This document shows, in pieces, positions 1 to 9,302 of a stretch of DNA of 64,000 nt. Below the pieces are notes generated by a model. It was not told the origin of the DNA. It made no database searches and saw nothing but the letters and a program-made list of their open reading frames with translations. A program made the translations under genes and the position numbers. Each line of letters starts with the position of its first letter. Position 1 is the first letter of the stretch. This DNA comes from Blastocystis hominis (Eukaryota > Sar > Bigyra > Opalinata > Blastocystidae), in contig NW_013171827.1 of the NCBI RefSeq assembly GCF_000151665.1, forward strand, positions 1,137,066 through 1,201,065, read 5' to 3'.

Positions 1-2
1 AA

Positions 3-360
3 TCGGAGAAACCGGGGAAACCAGGGAAACTGCTGAGTCGATACAAAGCTGCGTATGCGAAGGTCTTCGGCGAGGTGGTGCAGTGTGGGAAGGACGGCCG
101 ATTACCGCCGTTTGTGCCGGTGAACGCGGAGATCAACGCGGTGAACACGGAGAATTTGATGCTCACAACGAAGTGCAGGTGGAGTTTGCTGCCGTTTTTG
201 TCGCCGGAAGCGCTGACGCCGATTCTAAAGCATGTGGTGATGCTGATAGCGAGGCAAACGCCGAAGGACGAGGGGAAAGAGGAGTTTGCCAAACGAATTC
301 ATTCGCAAGTGGACAAATCAATTAAACTCAAACAACCATTTTTACTAAAAAGCGATTAAC
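3..360 (+). CDS. C-terminal part of an unrecognised protein (cut by window edge)
   Basis: An open frame enters from the left edge with no start in the window and ends at a TAA at 358-360. About 118 residues are visible. They look like real protein: a basic start, then hydrophobic helical stretches (around LLPFLSPEALTPILKHVV), then a lysine-rich end. The stop is followed by a T-rich stretch (CTTTGTTTT) that may be a weak version of the TGTTTGTT 3'-end motif. I do not recognise the family. A helical-repeat scaffold protein would fit but this is only an impression. The gene is convergent with the minus-strand genes to its right. Confidence 0.55.
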
Positions 361-435
361 GTCTTTGTTTTAAACACGTGCTATACATCGTCGAGTAGGA
401 ATAGACGACTACAGGGAACTTGCAAATACCATAGC

Positions 436-702
436 TTACGAGACACTGCCTTCCTCATCTTCCTCCTCGCTTATCATCGACGTCAGCACTTCACTCAGCA
501 TAGAAACTGTATTGCACGAAGAGAGAATCAGCGCAGACATAGCGGCGACTTGTAAACGGGTCACCTTTCAGTAATCAGAACAAGAATCCTATACTCCAAT
601 TCTAGAGAGCGCCTTCATTCTATTCATCTTGCTCAAAGTATTGATAGAAGCTGCATCACCGAACTCAGCAAAACGAAGCAGATTATGATTTCTCTTCATC
701 AT
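436..702 (-). CDS. Small hypothetical protein, uncertain
   Basis: Minus-strand coding-like segment. A 30-nt GT-AG intron (sense gtatag...gaaag, about 555-585) joins a frame beginning MMKRNHNLLRF to one ending in SEEEDEEGSVS and a TAA at 436-438. The spliced product is about 80 residues with an acidic tail. The frame stays open upstream to about 936 but has no ATG there, so a further 5' exon may be missing. No family is recognised. It lies 3' of the CUE/SMR gene on the same strand. The precise splice supports reality; the lack of a clear start and of homology argues for caution. Confidence 0.35.
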
Positions 703-903
703 TCCAAATACTACATTTTGTCTCTGTGGTCGAACTCTTGTAAATAAACGAAAAGAGTGAATGATACAGCGATTGAGACAAGGTGCGGCCACCTCTTGCC
801 AACTGTCTAGCGATCGAAGGGAAAACTCGGGAAGACATACCGTGAAACTCGTAGAGAAACAAATATAATTCTCATTCTCCCACACACACACACTCCTTTG
901 AAT

Positions 904-911
904 AACAAACA
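904..911 (-). terminator. TGTTTGTT 3'-end motif of the CUE/SMR gene
   Basis: Plus strand reads AACAAACA within a longer AAC/AAAC run, 47 nt downstream of the TAG at 958. It matches the element that marks mRNA 3' ends throughout the window. Confidence 0.55.
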
Positions 912-957
912 AACGGCTCAAAAAAACGTAAAACAAATACCGAGTAAAACGCTGTTT

Positions 958-2307
958 CTAGCAAGTGAAAGTCAAATAGGCTCCATTAATAGTATAAGGG
1001 CAGTTTTCTCTCTGCAAACGGTTTTGAATATACCTTCGAATCGTTGAGATGTTGTTCGTCCTATGCCTCACGCTTCCTCTCGATCTCTACGAATGGTTTC
1101 CCGATCCGGTGATCACGGTAACACGAGTGCGCGACTTCCGTTTTCTCCCAATCTCCAAAATCTTGTCCATATAACTCTCCACCTCGCGCACTTGCAGTCC
1201 ATGAAAATCGATATTATACCCACTAAATGTCACGATTTTTGCTAAAAATTCCAAACTTCGAGATCAAATACTGCAGCGAATTCGTTCCGTTATGCTGCTG
1301 AAAAATCACACGACCCGCCTCTTCGTTTGAGAGACTGCACTGCTCTTTCTGTCGCGCGATCTACATCACACATCGCATGAGCCTCTACCGCCCGCGTGGT
1401 TGAGTCTAAATACTTCCCATTACCACGACACTCCTCTGCTCGCTTATTCTGCAGCACGCGCAGATTCTGCTGGCACTTCCAAACCTCGTGTCGCTTCGCG
1501 GTGCTCATCATCGTGTCCTCTACACGTCATCAAATAACCGCGGAAAGCGCACGTGACACGTACGAAGGCGGCGAATACTCTTCGTCGTCTTCGATCTGGA
1601 TGGGTTTGCAGTACGTGACCTGCTTTTTGAGCTCGTTTACGACATAGCGATGGCTGCAATTCTGGTATTTCCGCTTGAAAAGCGAGTATTCCGTCCAGTG
1701 CGCGTGGATCTGCGCCTTGAACTCGGTCTCGATGAGCTGCACGCAGGCGTCGTAGTCGTTTTTGCTGCGAATAAAAGCGGACATGATTTGATCGGAGGGG
1801 ATAAAGGAGTATTTGTATTTGAGGTATTCCGATTCGATCTCGGGAGTGTCACGTTTAAACTCTGAGATGAAGGGAGAAGGGAATATCGACTTGATTGCTC
1901 TCTGAGAATATGATTCACTGTTTTTTGGAGATTGTTGTTGTTGTCCCAGTAGAGACTCGCAAGAGCAGCTATATCTCTGTCTGGGAATAAATCATGCAAT
2001 TTTAAAATGTCATCACTATGTTTGGGGAATCAGAAAAAGAGTACTCTAAAAACGCTTCGCAAATAGTGTCGTCCATCTCGCATGACGGGGCCGGTTTTTC
2101 TCCAGTGGAATGATTGCTCACAACGTGTTTAGGAGTCAAACCGAGGTCCCTACACATATTGGATGCATCCACATAGTCCACATTGCAGTTTATGACTATC
2201 TCAACATCAGAATTATCACCCATTGCTACATCTCGTAAAACCTCTTCAGGTGCGTCAAATTCCGTTTTTAGCTTTTGTAAGCATTCTTGAATAGAAATTG
2301 CCTCCAT
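958..2307 (-). CDS. CUE - DUF1771-like - SMR domain protein (Cue2/N4BP2-like RNA endonuclease)
   Basis: Starts at ATG 2307. The N-terminal exon carries a CUE/UBA-like helix segment (LFPDRDIAALASLYWD, then LQKTVNHILRE). A middle exon (about 1290-1520) has the alternating basic/helical pattern of DUF1771. The C-terminal exons read YNIDFHGLQVREVESYM, then VTVITGSGNHS, then the helix INRL-like end TIRRYIQNRLQ, ending LTFTC and TAG at 958. The D-x-H-G-L and T-G-x-G-x-H signatures are those of SMR nuclease domains. A 30-nt intron interrupts the codon after GNH. In yeast Cue2 and animal N4BP2 this domain set cuts mRNA at stalled or collided ribosomes (no-go decay); the same role is inferred here. 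A TGTTTGTT element lies at 904-911, 47 nt past the stop. Several introns in the middle third are not fixed. Confidence 0.72.
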
Positions 2308-2309
2308 TC

Positions 2310-3650
2310 CAATATGGAAGTATTAGGAATAACAAGTACACGATCGTTCGAAAAGAATTATAGTTTTAGGATTTGTGTTAGTCTTATTATCCTCATGTAC
2401 CGCTACAGGATTGAAAGCGCGGATTGTAGATACGGAATCCGATACGGAGCACTGCAAGCAGAGGCTGCCGCTTGTAGTTCTTCGACGAATGGTGTATACT
2501 TTGTATCAAATTGCGATATTTGTTTCTTGAATGTATTCCTAATTTGCTGACTAATTTTGTAGCTTCCGGCGTTCGATGAGTCGCAACTATCGGTCACCGA
2601 GCGCGAATCGCCTATTCAAATGGTATCTGCATCGCTCGTTGGGAAGCTTTCCCGCCCAATTCAGAGTGTGTGCTCCGGGTTTTCAAGTTCGTTGCAGAAG
2701 TGTAGTCCCTATTCATTGTGTGGATGGTAGTTTTGGTTTGTGCTGTCGATAATTGTGGAACGGTTAAAGTCTTCGAAGAGACCACACCCGGGAAACTTGA
2801 TCTGCTCAAAACCTTTGTACACTCTGATTCCGTTCACAACACCTTGGAAGAGAGCTGGACGCAAATCCGCCTCTCTCCTTCGGGAAACATGGTTCGACTC
2901 ACTTTGTGTCACTCTTATATTAAATATAGCTTTTTTCGCTTCATGGCTTGTCAAATACGCTAAATGTGGTTTCGCTGGTGGACGGCAACCAAACTGTCAT
3001 CTTTGCTCAGGGTCACCCGCGTTGCGCTTGCTGGAGAGACGAGTGCACGATCGTAGTCGGAGAGGGAAAGCAGTTAACGCAGTACTACATTTCAAACAAC
3101 CGAGACATCACCGCCTTTCATCATGTGTCCATAGGATCGAATCCTGTGAGCTGTGTTTGCAGTTTTTCCAATGGGAGCGTCTGCGCCTGCACGGAAAACG
3201 ACCGCGGCGTTTTTTCTCTGAACTCACGCAATCTGAAGATTGTGAAGCGGTATGCAATCTTCTACTCAATATATATTCTAATAATATAGATGGAGAGCTC
3301 CGATTCGCAGCACAATATTAGGAGCCGTTTCGGACACGATAAAAGACGAAGAAAGTGGAGGGAGCATTTTGGGGATGTATTTATGCGGCGATGATAATGA
3401 AATCTTGTTCTACAATGGAAGTGGAAAGGAGGAGAATGATGCAGCTCTGAGAGAGAGACATACGATCAATCTCCGGAGTCGGAGTCGGATCATCGGTATC
3501 TGTTTCCAGAAAAATGTCCTTTATGTGCTCGGAGAGAATGGAGATCTGGATGCCGTTGTGGATCCGTTCACTTTCATCAACGAGCGGCGAAAGCGGAAAA
3601 TGAACAAGTCAGAGGACGAGGAAGAAAAACGAATGATGATGGATGACTAG
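2310..3650 (+). CDS. WD40-like beta-propeller protein, basic C-terminus
   Basis: Exons at about 2565-2890, 2950-3250, and 3291-3650 read as propeller blades: CAVDNCGTVKVFEETTPGK, GNQTVIFAQGHPRCACW, SNGSVCACTENDRGVFSL, YLCGDDNEILFYNGSGK. A 40-nt AT-rich intron (3251-3290) restores frame between NLKIVKR and WRAPIRSTIL. The protein ends in a lysine/aspartate-rich tail (RRKRKMNKSEDEEEKR) and TAG at 3648-3650, followed by TCTTTGTTTT. Such tails are common in nucleolar WD proteins, but I could not fix the ortholog (WDR74/Nsa1 was considered and not supported by motif). The first ATG at 2310 is only 2 nt from the start codon of the divergent CUE/SMR gene. Exon 1 (2310-2560) is poorly resolved, and the start may lie in the next exon at MVSASLVGK. 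Confidence 0.5.
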
Positions 3651-3725
3651 GAACGTTGCTTCTCTTTGTTTTAATCACTTAGCTCCGATGAAACTCCCTT
3701 TCTCCACCTCCTTTGCAAAAATACG

Positions 3726-5350
3726 ATGTGGAGCAAACTGTTTGGGTGTTCTGTCAAGCAGACGGCACGATTTGTGAATCGAGCGAATTCTCCCTTGCTG
3801 AGAAAGGCGTTGACTCGAGTTCAATCTACCGGTACAAACCAGGCTTCCTGGAATGTCGGTGGCATTTTGGGAGCGGGTGCACTTGGTTTGACTTGCTGCT
3901 ATCTCACTTCGAGAGCTTTTGCTCAGAGTAAGGATAATGTAGGTCGTGCATGCAAATGGGGCGTGACTCGTGTAGGAGCATCCGGAGTGGAAGACAACGA
4001 AAGGGAGATACATCTACAAGGGAGATACGCAGCAGTACCACAATAAGGAGCTTCTGTTGCTTTCATTTCGTTCCTTTATTATTTAGGATCTTCTCGGGAA
4101 GCGGAAACCGCGAGCTCGCGAAGTCGATCTGCAGTTATCTCGGTGTCAATCTTCAGGACGCCGTAGTGGACCGCTTCAACGACGGCGAGATCGAGATCCG
4201 TTTGAACCGCAACGTGCGTGGCAAGAAGATCTTCATCGTGCAATCGACGTGTCCTCCCGTGCTCCTCCTCGGCTTTCCTCACTCCTAGGTGAACGACAAC
4301 CTGATGGAGCTCCTCCTGTTCATCAGTGCCGCCCGCCGCGCGTCGGCGAGCAGCATCTGCGCGGTGATTCCGTACTACGGCTACGGCCGCATCACCGAAA
4401 TCGGCACGATGCACAACTGCCTGACGGGAGCGGACGTCGCCGAGATGCTGCAGACGGCGGGCGTGAACAGCGTGATCTCGGTGGACCTGTACAAGGAGCA
4501 GCTGCAAGGCTTCTTCCCGCCGACGATTTCGGTGGACAGCATTCCGGTAATGCATCTGCTCGGCGCGTATCTGATGGAGACGGAGACGCTGGACACGCCG
4601 ATCGTGGTGGCGGCGAACGCTCACAACGTGTACCGCGCGAAGGCGCTGCGGGAGTCGCTGGAGACGCTGCGATGCCCGAACACGTACATGGGAATGGCGA
4701 TCGAAGTGGACCATTCGCGCGTGCTGAACGTGGACAAGAACAACTCGAACGTGATCGACAGCACGGAGCGCGAGGCGGACTCGGCGGCGCTGTCGACGGT
4801 GTACGCGACGATCGAGAACAGCCACGAAGTGGTGGGCGATGTGGCGGGGAAGGAGGCGATCATCGTGGATAACTACAGTCTGACCGGCGATACGCTGTGC
4901 CGTGTCGCGAAGGTGCTGAAGGAGCAGGGCGCGCGGAAGATCAGCGTGGTGCTGTCGCACGGACTGTTCGACGAGAAGGCCGTGGAGCAGCTGGACAAGG
5001 CGCCGATCGAGCGGATCATCTCCACGAACACGGTGCCCGCGTGCGAGGCCGAGAAGGTGGGGGCGAGGAGCGGCGGTGAGGCGTAGAAGAATCCCAAGTT
5101 CGAGCGGCTGAATATCGCGCCGCTGCTCGCGGAGATCATCCATGCGGTGTATCTGAACCAGAGCGTGTCGCCGCTGTACACGCTGAAGACGAAGAAGGAC
5201 GCGGAGAAGATTTTGGGAAACGAAGTGAAGGTGAAGGAGTCTGCGGAGAAGCCCGTGGAGAAGCCCGTGGAGAAGCCCGTGGAGAAGCCCGTGGAGAAGC
5301 CCGTGGAGAAGCCCGTGGAGAAGCCTGTGGAGGAGGTGAAGAAGGACTGA
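3726..5350 (+). CDS. Divergent ribose-phosphate pyrophosphokinase with organelle targeting/anchor extension
   Basis: Four exons. Introns are at about 3939-3972, 4055-4085 (31 nt), 4260-4289 (30 nt) and 5058-5087 (30 nt). The family core is clear: [56 protein letters not shown], and the PRPP loop [12 protein letters not shown], then [16 protein letters not shown] synthetases make PRPP from ribose-5-phosphate and ATP for nucleotide synthesis. Two oddities stand out. The first ~65 residues are basic, serine/arginine-rich and followed by a glycine/alanine hydrophobic segment ([16 protein letters not shown]), like a mitochondrial presequence plus membrane anchor. The ATP-binding RQDKK loop is replaced ([15 protein letters not shown]), so activity may be altered. 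The tail is seven EKPV repeats then EEVKKD and TGA. Confidence 0.82.
5246..5329 (+). repeat. 12-bp coding tandem repeat (7 copies)
   Basis: Seven near-identical copies of GAGAAGCCCGTG encode (EKPV)7 at the C-terminus of the PRPP synthetase. Only the last copy differs by one base (CCT for CCC), so the array is recent or homogenised. Confidence 0.9.
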
Positions 5351-5439
5351 AGAGAAAAGGAGAAGAGAGAGAAAGCTGAGTGAGAATAATCGGCACGTAC
5401 ATTTATGCATTGTTTGTACCTCAATCAATCAATCAATCA

Positions 5440-5447
5440 AACAAACA
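5440..5447 (-). terminator. TGTTTGTT 3'-end motif of the GYF-domain gene
   Basis: Part of an (AAAC)n run on the plus strand, 23 nt beyond the stop of the minus-strand GYF gene. The convergent PRPP synthetase has the one-mismatch form TGTTTGTA at 5411-5418. Confidence 0.55.
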
Positions 5448-5469
5448 AACAAATAAACAGTCAAGCACG

Positions 5470-6594
5470 TTAGTCTGTGAAATAATCGATTTGATCCGCG
5501 GCGATCCACGGATTTTCCTTCTCATCTTCGAACGCAGCGTCGAAGTCCGCAGCAGTGAACGATTCCTCTGCTTTCGTTCCTTGTTGTCCCACACGACGAA
5601 TCAGCGGATTGGACACAAAGCAGCCCATTTCGTGCCATTCCACCATCTGCGCAGTGCTGAACACGCCATAAACTTCCGATTCGCCCTTGCTCCCATCAGG
5701 CAACACTTGCCACTTGTACTCCCATCGCTTCTCGTTCGTAGCGAAGTTGATCTACGACACACCTCGCAGCGAAGCCTACCACTACCAACCGCTTAATCTC
5801 CTCCTTCTTCATCTCGTAAATGTTCAAAAACTCCTCGATCAACACCGAGCACGCTTCCGAAATCACGTCGATCGTCCTCTTATTGAACTCCTTCTCTTCT
5901 GGAGAGAGTTCTTTCTCCTCCACTCGCTCAAACGCAAGGCGATGCCGCGATTTCTTCTCCTTTTTCTCCGGTTTGGGACGCAGCCGATTCATTGCAAGCA
6001 TCGGCGTCTCTTCGTCCTGCAAACACGCACACAACCGAACCATCTGCATGTTCTGGGAAAACACCTTCTCTTTCTCCTTCTCCTTCTCCTTCTCTTCCTC
6101 CTCCTTTGTCTTCTTTGGGATTACTGCGAGTCCGTTTTTATCCAAATCGCGAAGAAACGGATCGGATTCCAAGAGCACTTCGTCTCGATCTTTCTTCCAA
6201 GTGTAGTACCCGTTTCCATCGAAAGTACCTAATTAATAAAATCTCACCGACTTGGATACCTTCTTCATTCTCTTTCTCAAGGTTGAATGGCGTGATTCCA
6301 TCCACATCTCGTCCGAGATCTTCTTTCTATCCATTGAATCGCTTTGATTCTATTACCTGTAAATAGAGTGAACGATCTGAACCCTTATAACTCTCCTCAG
6401 CTCCGATGTGTGTAATCTTCATATGTTTTCTTTCTTTCTATATTACAAATGATATGCAATACAACGGCTCGCTCAGGATCATTGTCCTCCAAAATATCTG
6501 CTTCTTTCATGGCAATACCCTTCTTATTTGGGTTTGACGGATCAACAAGATTGACCACCTGGTCTCCTTCTTTATCTTCATCTCTAAAACTCAT
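5470..6594 (-). CDS. CD2BP2/Lin1-like GYF-domain protein (U5 snRNP factor)
   Basis: Starts at ATG 6594 (MSFRDEDKEGDQVVNL). An inner exon has the family hallmark ITPFNLEKENEEG followed by FDGNGYYTWKKDRDE, matching the conserved TPFNL...EEGHFD...G.Y block of CD2BP2. A long charged helical region follows (FERVEEKELSPEEKEF, MKKEEIKRLVVVG). The C-terminus is a GYF domain: VFSTAQMVEWHEMGCFVSNP and LIRRV. CD2BP2/Lin1 bridges U5 snRNP proteins and the GYF pocket binds proline-rich peptides (Prp8/SmB partners), so a splicing role is likely, apt for this intron-rich genome. Small introns lie near 5700-5770, 6220-6250 and 6360-6460. The CDS ends DQIDYFTD with TAA at 5470. Confidence 0.8.
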
Positions 6595-6609
6595 TCAAAC
6601 ACTGCAAAG

Positions 6610-6866
6610 CTACAGTTCTCTTCGTTTAAAAGCAAGATCAGAATCTTGAATTCTAAATATGAGCATGCAACCAATTTTATACTTCTTTTCATCAATAAAA
6701 TCCATTTTCTTTGAAGGCAGCTCATCTCTACTATTTCCACTCTATATCAATACAAAAATTGCATTGCTACTCGTTTTACACTCATTTCGCAGTTTCCGTT
6801 CCCTTTTATGTGATAGTAGAGATTTTGTGAGTAGCTGCAGCAATCGGTCTGCCGCCCTCATTCCTA
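6610..6866 (-). CDS. Possible small gene, weak
   Basis: Between the start of the GYF gene and the divergent syntaxin gene the minus strand has two coding-like pieces: MRAADRLLQLLTKSLLSHK, and KKMDFIDEKKYKIGCMLIF running to a TAG near 6628. Removal of a 51-nt GT-AG segment can join them, but no ~30-nt intron does. No family is recognised. It could instead be the shared promoter region of its neighbours. Confidence 0.25.
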
Positions 6867-6909
6867 ACTCCAGATCAAAGTATTCCAAGAGAGCAGATTC
6901 TTTTTTCCA

Positions 6910-8027
6910 ATGAATCGTACTAGTGATTTTCTGGAAGCGGTAAGGAAGGAAAAGCACAATCTCCAAGCAAAAGTATCTACAGAGGACATCATCCAACCTC
7001 GTCCACAAGTGGATCCTTTTTTAGTTGAATCATATGCTCTTGTAGTTTTTCGTATCAATGGTTAATGGATAGTATAAAAAAGTTCAACTCTTATGTCATT
7101 ATATGCGCTCTTCGTCAAAAGAACTGAAATCATTGTTTATTTGGTATACAGTGATGATTGTAGAAGGAACGAATCACAGGAAGAAAAAAACAAAGCCTTT
7201 GATACTTTTGAGCACGTATCTCAATGAAACAGTGTGATTCCCATAGGAAGTCAGCGAGCTACTGTCCACTATGGAGGATGAAATCAAAACGCACTCTGCC
7301 AAGTCTTGCTCTCTGTCCCAAAACATCGCTCAATCCATCACAGACGATATCAAGGACGTACTTTCTATCATTTCTCTTCCCCGTAGGCTCTGAAAGATGC
7401 CAAGGAGTTATTCAACTCGATCCTTACTTCACACAGCAGCTATCAGCGTCTGTTATCAATGTAGTTTTGCTGCTGTACCCATCTCCAATTGCAGAATTGA
7501 GCCCAGTCTCACTCGCTTCACAAACGTTCCCAATCCTCTCTCTTCACCCAAATTGATTCGTCGCGTAGAGCCCTTATCCTCCGAATATGAACGCCAACAC
7601 ACCCTCAAATCAATGTCGGAAGCCGAGCGAGAAAGCCTTCTCTCGGAGAGTGTTCAAATCGAAGTTTGTGTTTGTTTTGCGCGGTGAATGGTTGTAGAGA
7701 TCGCTGGAACGCGAGTTGGACGCGGTGAAGTCGCGGTTGATTGGCGGTTGAACTGTAGAAATGTGGAGAAAAACGCGCGCGAAGTTTCGCAGATGGTGAA
7801 GGAGTTCACGATGAACGTTGTGGATCAGCACGAGATGGTGGAGCTGGTTCATCGAAACGTGGAAAAGGCGAAGGACTATGTGGACGATGTGAGAAAACGC
7901 GATGTGTGATGATGATGCGTAGGGACTGAAAGATTTGAGGAAAGCGGACGAGAACAGTCAAGGATACATGCTTTGGGTAAGTCTGATGATTTTTGTTTTC
8001 GCCATCCTTCTGTTTATACTTGCTTGA
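6910..8027 (+). CDS. Qa-SNARE, syntaxin-18/Ufe1-like
   Basis: Seven or more exons with introns of 23-34 nt; for example one intron (31 nt) near 7047-7077 joins VESYAL to YKKVQLLC. The N-terminus is MNRTSDFLEAVRKEKHNLQ. A helical middle reads IKDALKDAKELFNSILTSH. The SNARE motif covers ELDAV...VEKNAREVSQMVKEFTMNVV, DQHEMVELVHRNVEKAKDYV and LKDLRKADENSQGYMLW. A tail anchor follows immediately (VSLMIFVFAILLFILA) and TGA at 8025-8027. The glutamine in the central layer (DQHEMVE) and the terminal anchor fit a Qa-SNARE. The short tail after GYMLW resembles syntaxin 18, which acts in Golgi-to-ER retrograde fusion. The ER assignment is inference; the SNARE call is firm. The gene is convergent with the ABHD17-like gene. 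Confidence 0.8.
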
Positions 8028-8091
8028 GGGGCGCATTTCTGCTTCGGAGATCAATTAGTCGTTGCTTTCTTGTTCTTCGCTTATATGTTTG

Positions 8092-8150
8092 TGGACTATG
8101 GCCCGTGGACTATGGACTATGGACTATGGACTGTGAACTGTGAACTGTGG
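8092..8150 (+). repeat. Short tandem repeat between convergent genes
   Basis: Repeated TGGACTATGGAC units grading into TGTGAACTG units, lying between the syntaxin stop and the shared 3'-end motif at 8157. Probably replication slippage in the 3' UTR. Confidence 0.7.
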
Positions 8151-8156
8151 TTTGCT

Positions 8157-8164
8157 TGTTTGTT
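8157..8164 (+). terminator. TGTTTGTT 3'-end motif, paired with an inverted variant
   Basis: TGTTTGTT at 8157-8164 is followed after CCA by TCAAACAG on the plus strand, which is CTGTTTGA on the minus strand. That lies at the stop of the convergent ABHD17-like gene. It is one of several palindrome-like elements between convergent genes. Confidence 0.6.
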
Positions 8165-8167
8165 CCA

Positions 8168-9227
8168 TCAAACAGAACACATCAAAAAGTTGTGTCCATC
8201 GCAGTACTTCATAAAATCCATCACTTGCCGAATGTAATCTTCTTCGAACTTCGACAGAATGTTGAGATGGCCGCCATCCTTCACCCACCATGGAGGGTAC
8301 GGAGACAACGTTATGTCGTTCAGCTGCTGCACCCAGCGAGCGTCGATCATCGTATCTTGCTCTCCATGGATTAAAAACACGGGACACTGCATGAAAGAGA
8401 AGGTTTGAATGCTACTTCGATCTTTGTGATCACGCTGGCGTTGTCGTAAGGATCGTTCTTGCTAAACAAACAACCGCATGGGAGGATCTTCTGTCCTAAA
8501 AATAGCGAGGGAACGAAGAGCAGTACCTGAATAAACGGGTCCTTGAAGAATGACACCGCCTAATGGATATTGTGCGTTTAGACCTTGGCGTTTATGTTCG
8601 TGATATTCTAAAAAGAGAGAGGAGGCTACAAAGCACGCAGGAACAGTTCCCACTAAAAGTAAGGCGCGTAGCTAGACGCAACAGCTTTCTCCTAAGAAGA
8701 AGATGTTTCTTCCTTCAAAAAACTGTGTTGCATAATCGTAGACAGCTCTTTGATTCGGAACAAGAGTAGAGCTCGTGGCGATCCCGTCGCTGCATCCAAA
8801 CCCTTCATAATCATAAATGATCACATCAATGTTCAACTCATCACCCATAATCTGCAATACATCAATATAGCAACCTATATCTGTCGCATTTCCATGACTG
8901 ATAATCAGACAGCGCTTAGGACTTTGTTCTGAGTGAAAACTATATTCTGAACTTTGTCTTTTATAATGAAATAGACAGAGCGATTTCTCGTTCGAAATAG
9001 GAATGCGGCATATAGTAATAGAGGAAGGAATGGCGCGTTGTGCCCTATCAACTCCATAAAACCCTGAATAGTGGTTTTCCGTTTCCTGAATATCATCTAC
9101 AACAAACGAAACATCTAAATATACAGGAAACAGGATAGGGAGGAAACAGTGTCAAGTCGTCGATCACCTTGTCTCGATCACAGTTCCTGACATAGAGAAG
9201 TCCAAGAACGGAGAGCAACTGCCCCAT
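8168..9227 (-). CDS. ABHD17-like alpha/beta hydrolase (putative protein depalmitoylase)
   Basis: Five introns of 28-31 nt were resolved. ATG at 9227 begins MGQLLSVLGLLYVRNCDRDK, with Gly2 and Cys16 possible lipidation sites. LTLFPPYPVSYD gives the family's N-terminal PP..SY motif. The hydrolase core follows: RCLIISHGNATDIGCYIDVL (oxyanion HGNA), VIIYDYEGFGCSDG, the nucleophile elbow GESLGTVPAC made by splicing out a 30-nt intron (serine nucleophile), GGVILQGPV, an acid in FLIHGEQDTMID, and the histidine in DGGHLNI. Length and motif order match ABHD17, membrane-bound serine hydrolases that remove palmitate from proteins. It ends MCSV and TGA at 8168. The motif TGTTTGTT also occurs inside its coding sequence at 8465-8472, so the motif alone is not enough to end an mRNA. 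Confidence 0.85.
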
Positions 9228-9269
9228 ACGCTCAATTTCCCAAAAGAAGTTTAAGTTCAAATTCTTTCA

Positions 9270-9277
9270 AACAAACA
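9270..9277 (-). terminator. TGTTTGTT 3'-end motif of the HEATR3-like gene
   Basis: Plus strand AACAAACA, 26 nt beyond the TAG of the upstream minus-strand gene. Confidence 0.6.
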
Positions 9278-9302
9278 GATCCAAATTAAAAGAAACGTGC
9301 AT

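Noticed and set aside
5246-5329. Short direct repeats as a CRISPR-like array
   Set aside because: 12-bp units with no spacers, in frame within a coding sequence of a eukaryotic gene.
4079-5428. 449-codon minus-strand frame rich in His/Arg/Leu opposite the PRPP synthetase
   Set aside because: Mirror of GC-rich third positions and of the EKPV repeat; the plus strand matches the enzyme family.
8465-8472. TGTTTGTT on the minus strand as a gene end
   Set aside because: It lies inside an exon of the ABHD17-like gene between conserved blocks; the protein clearly continues past it.
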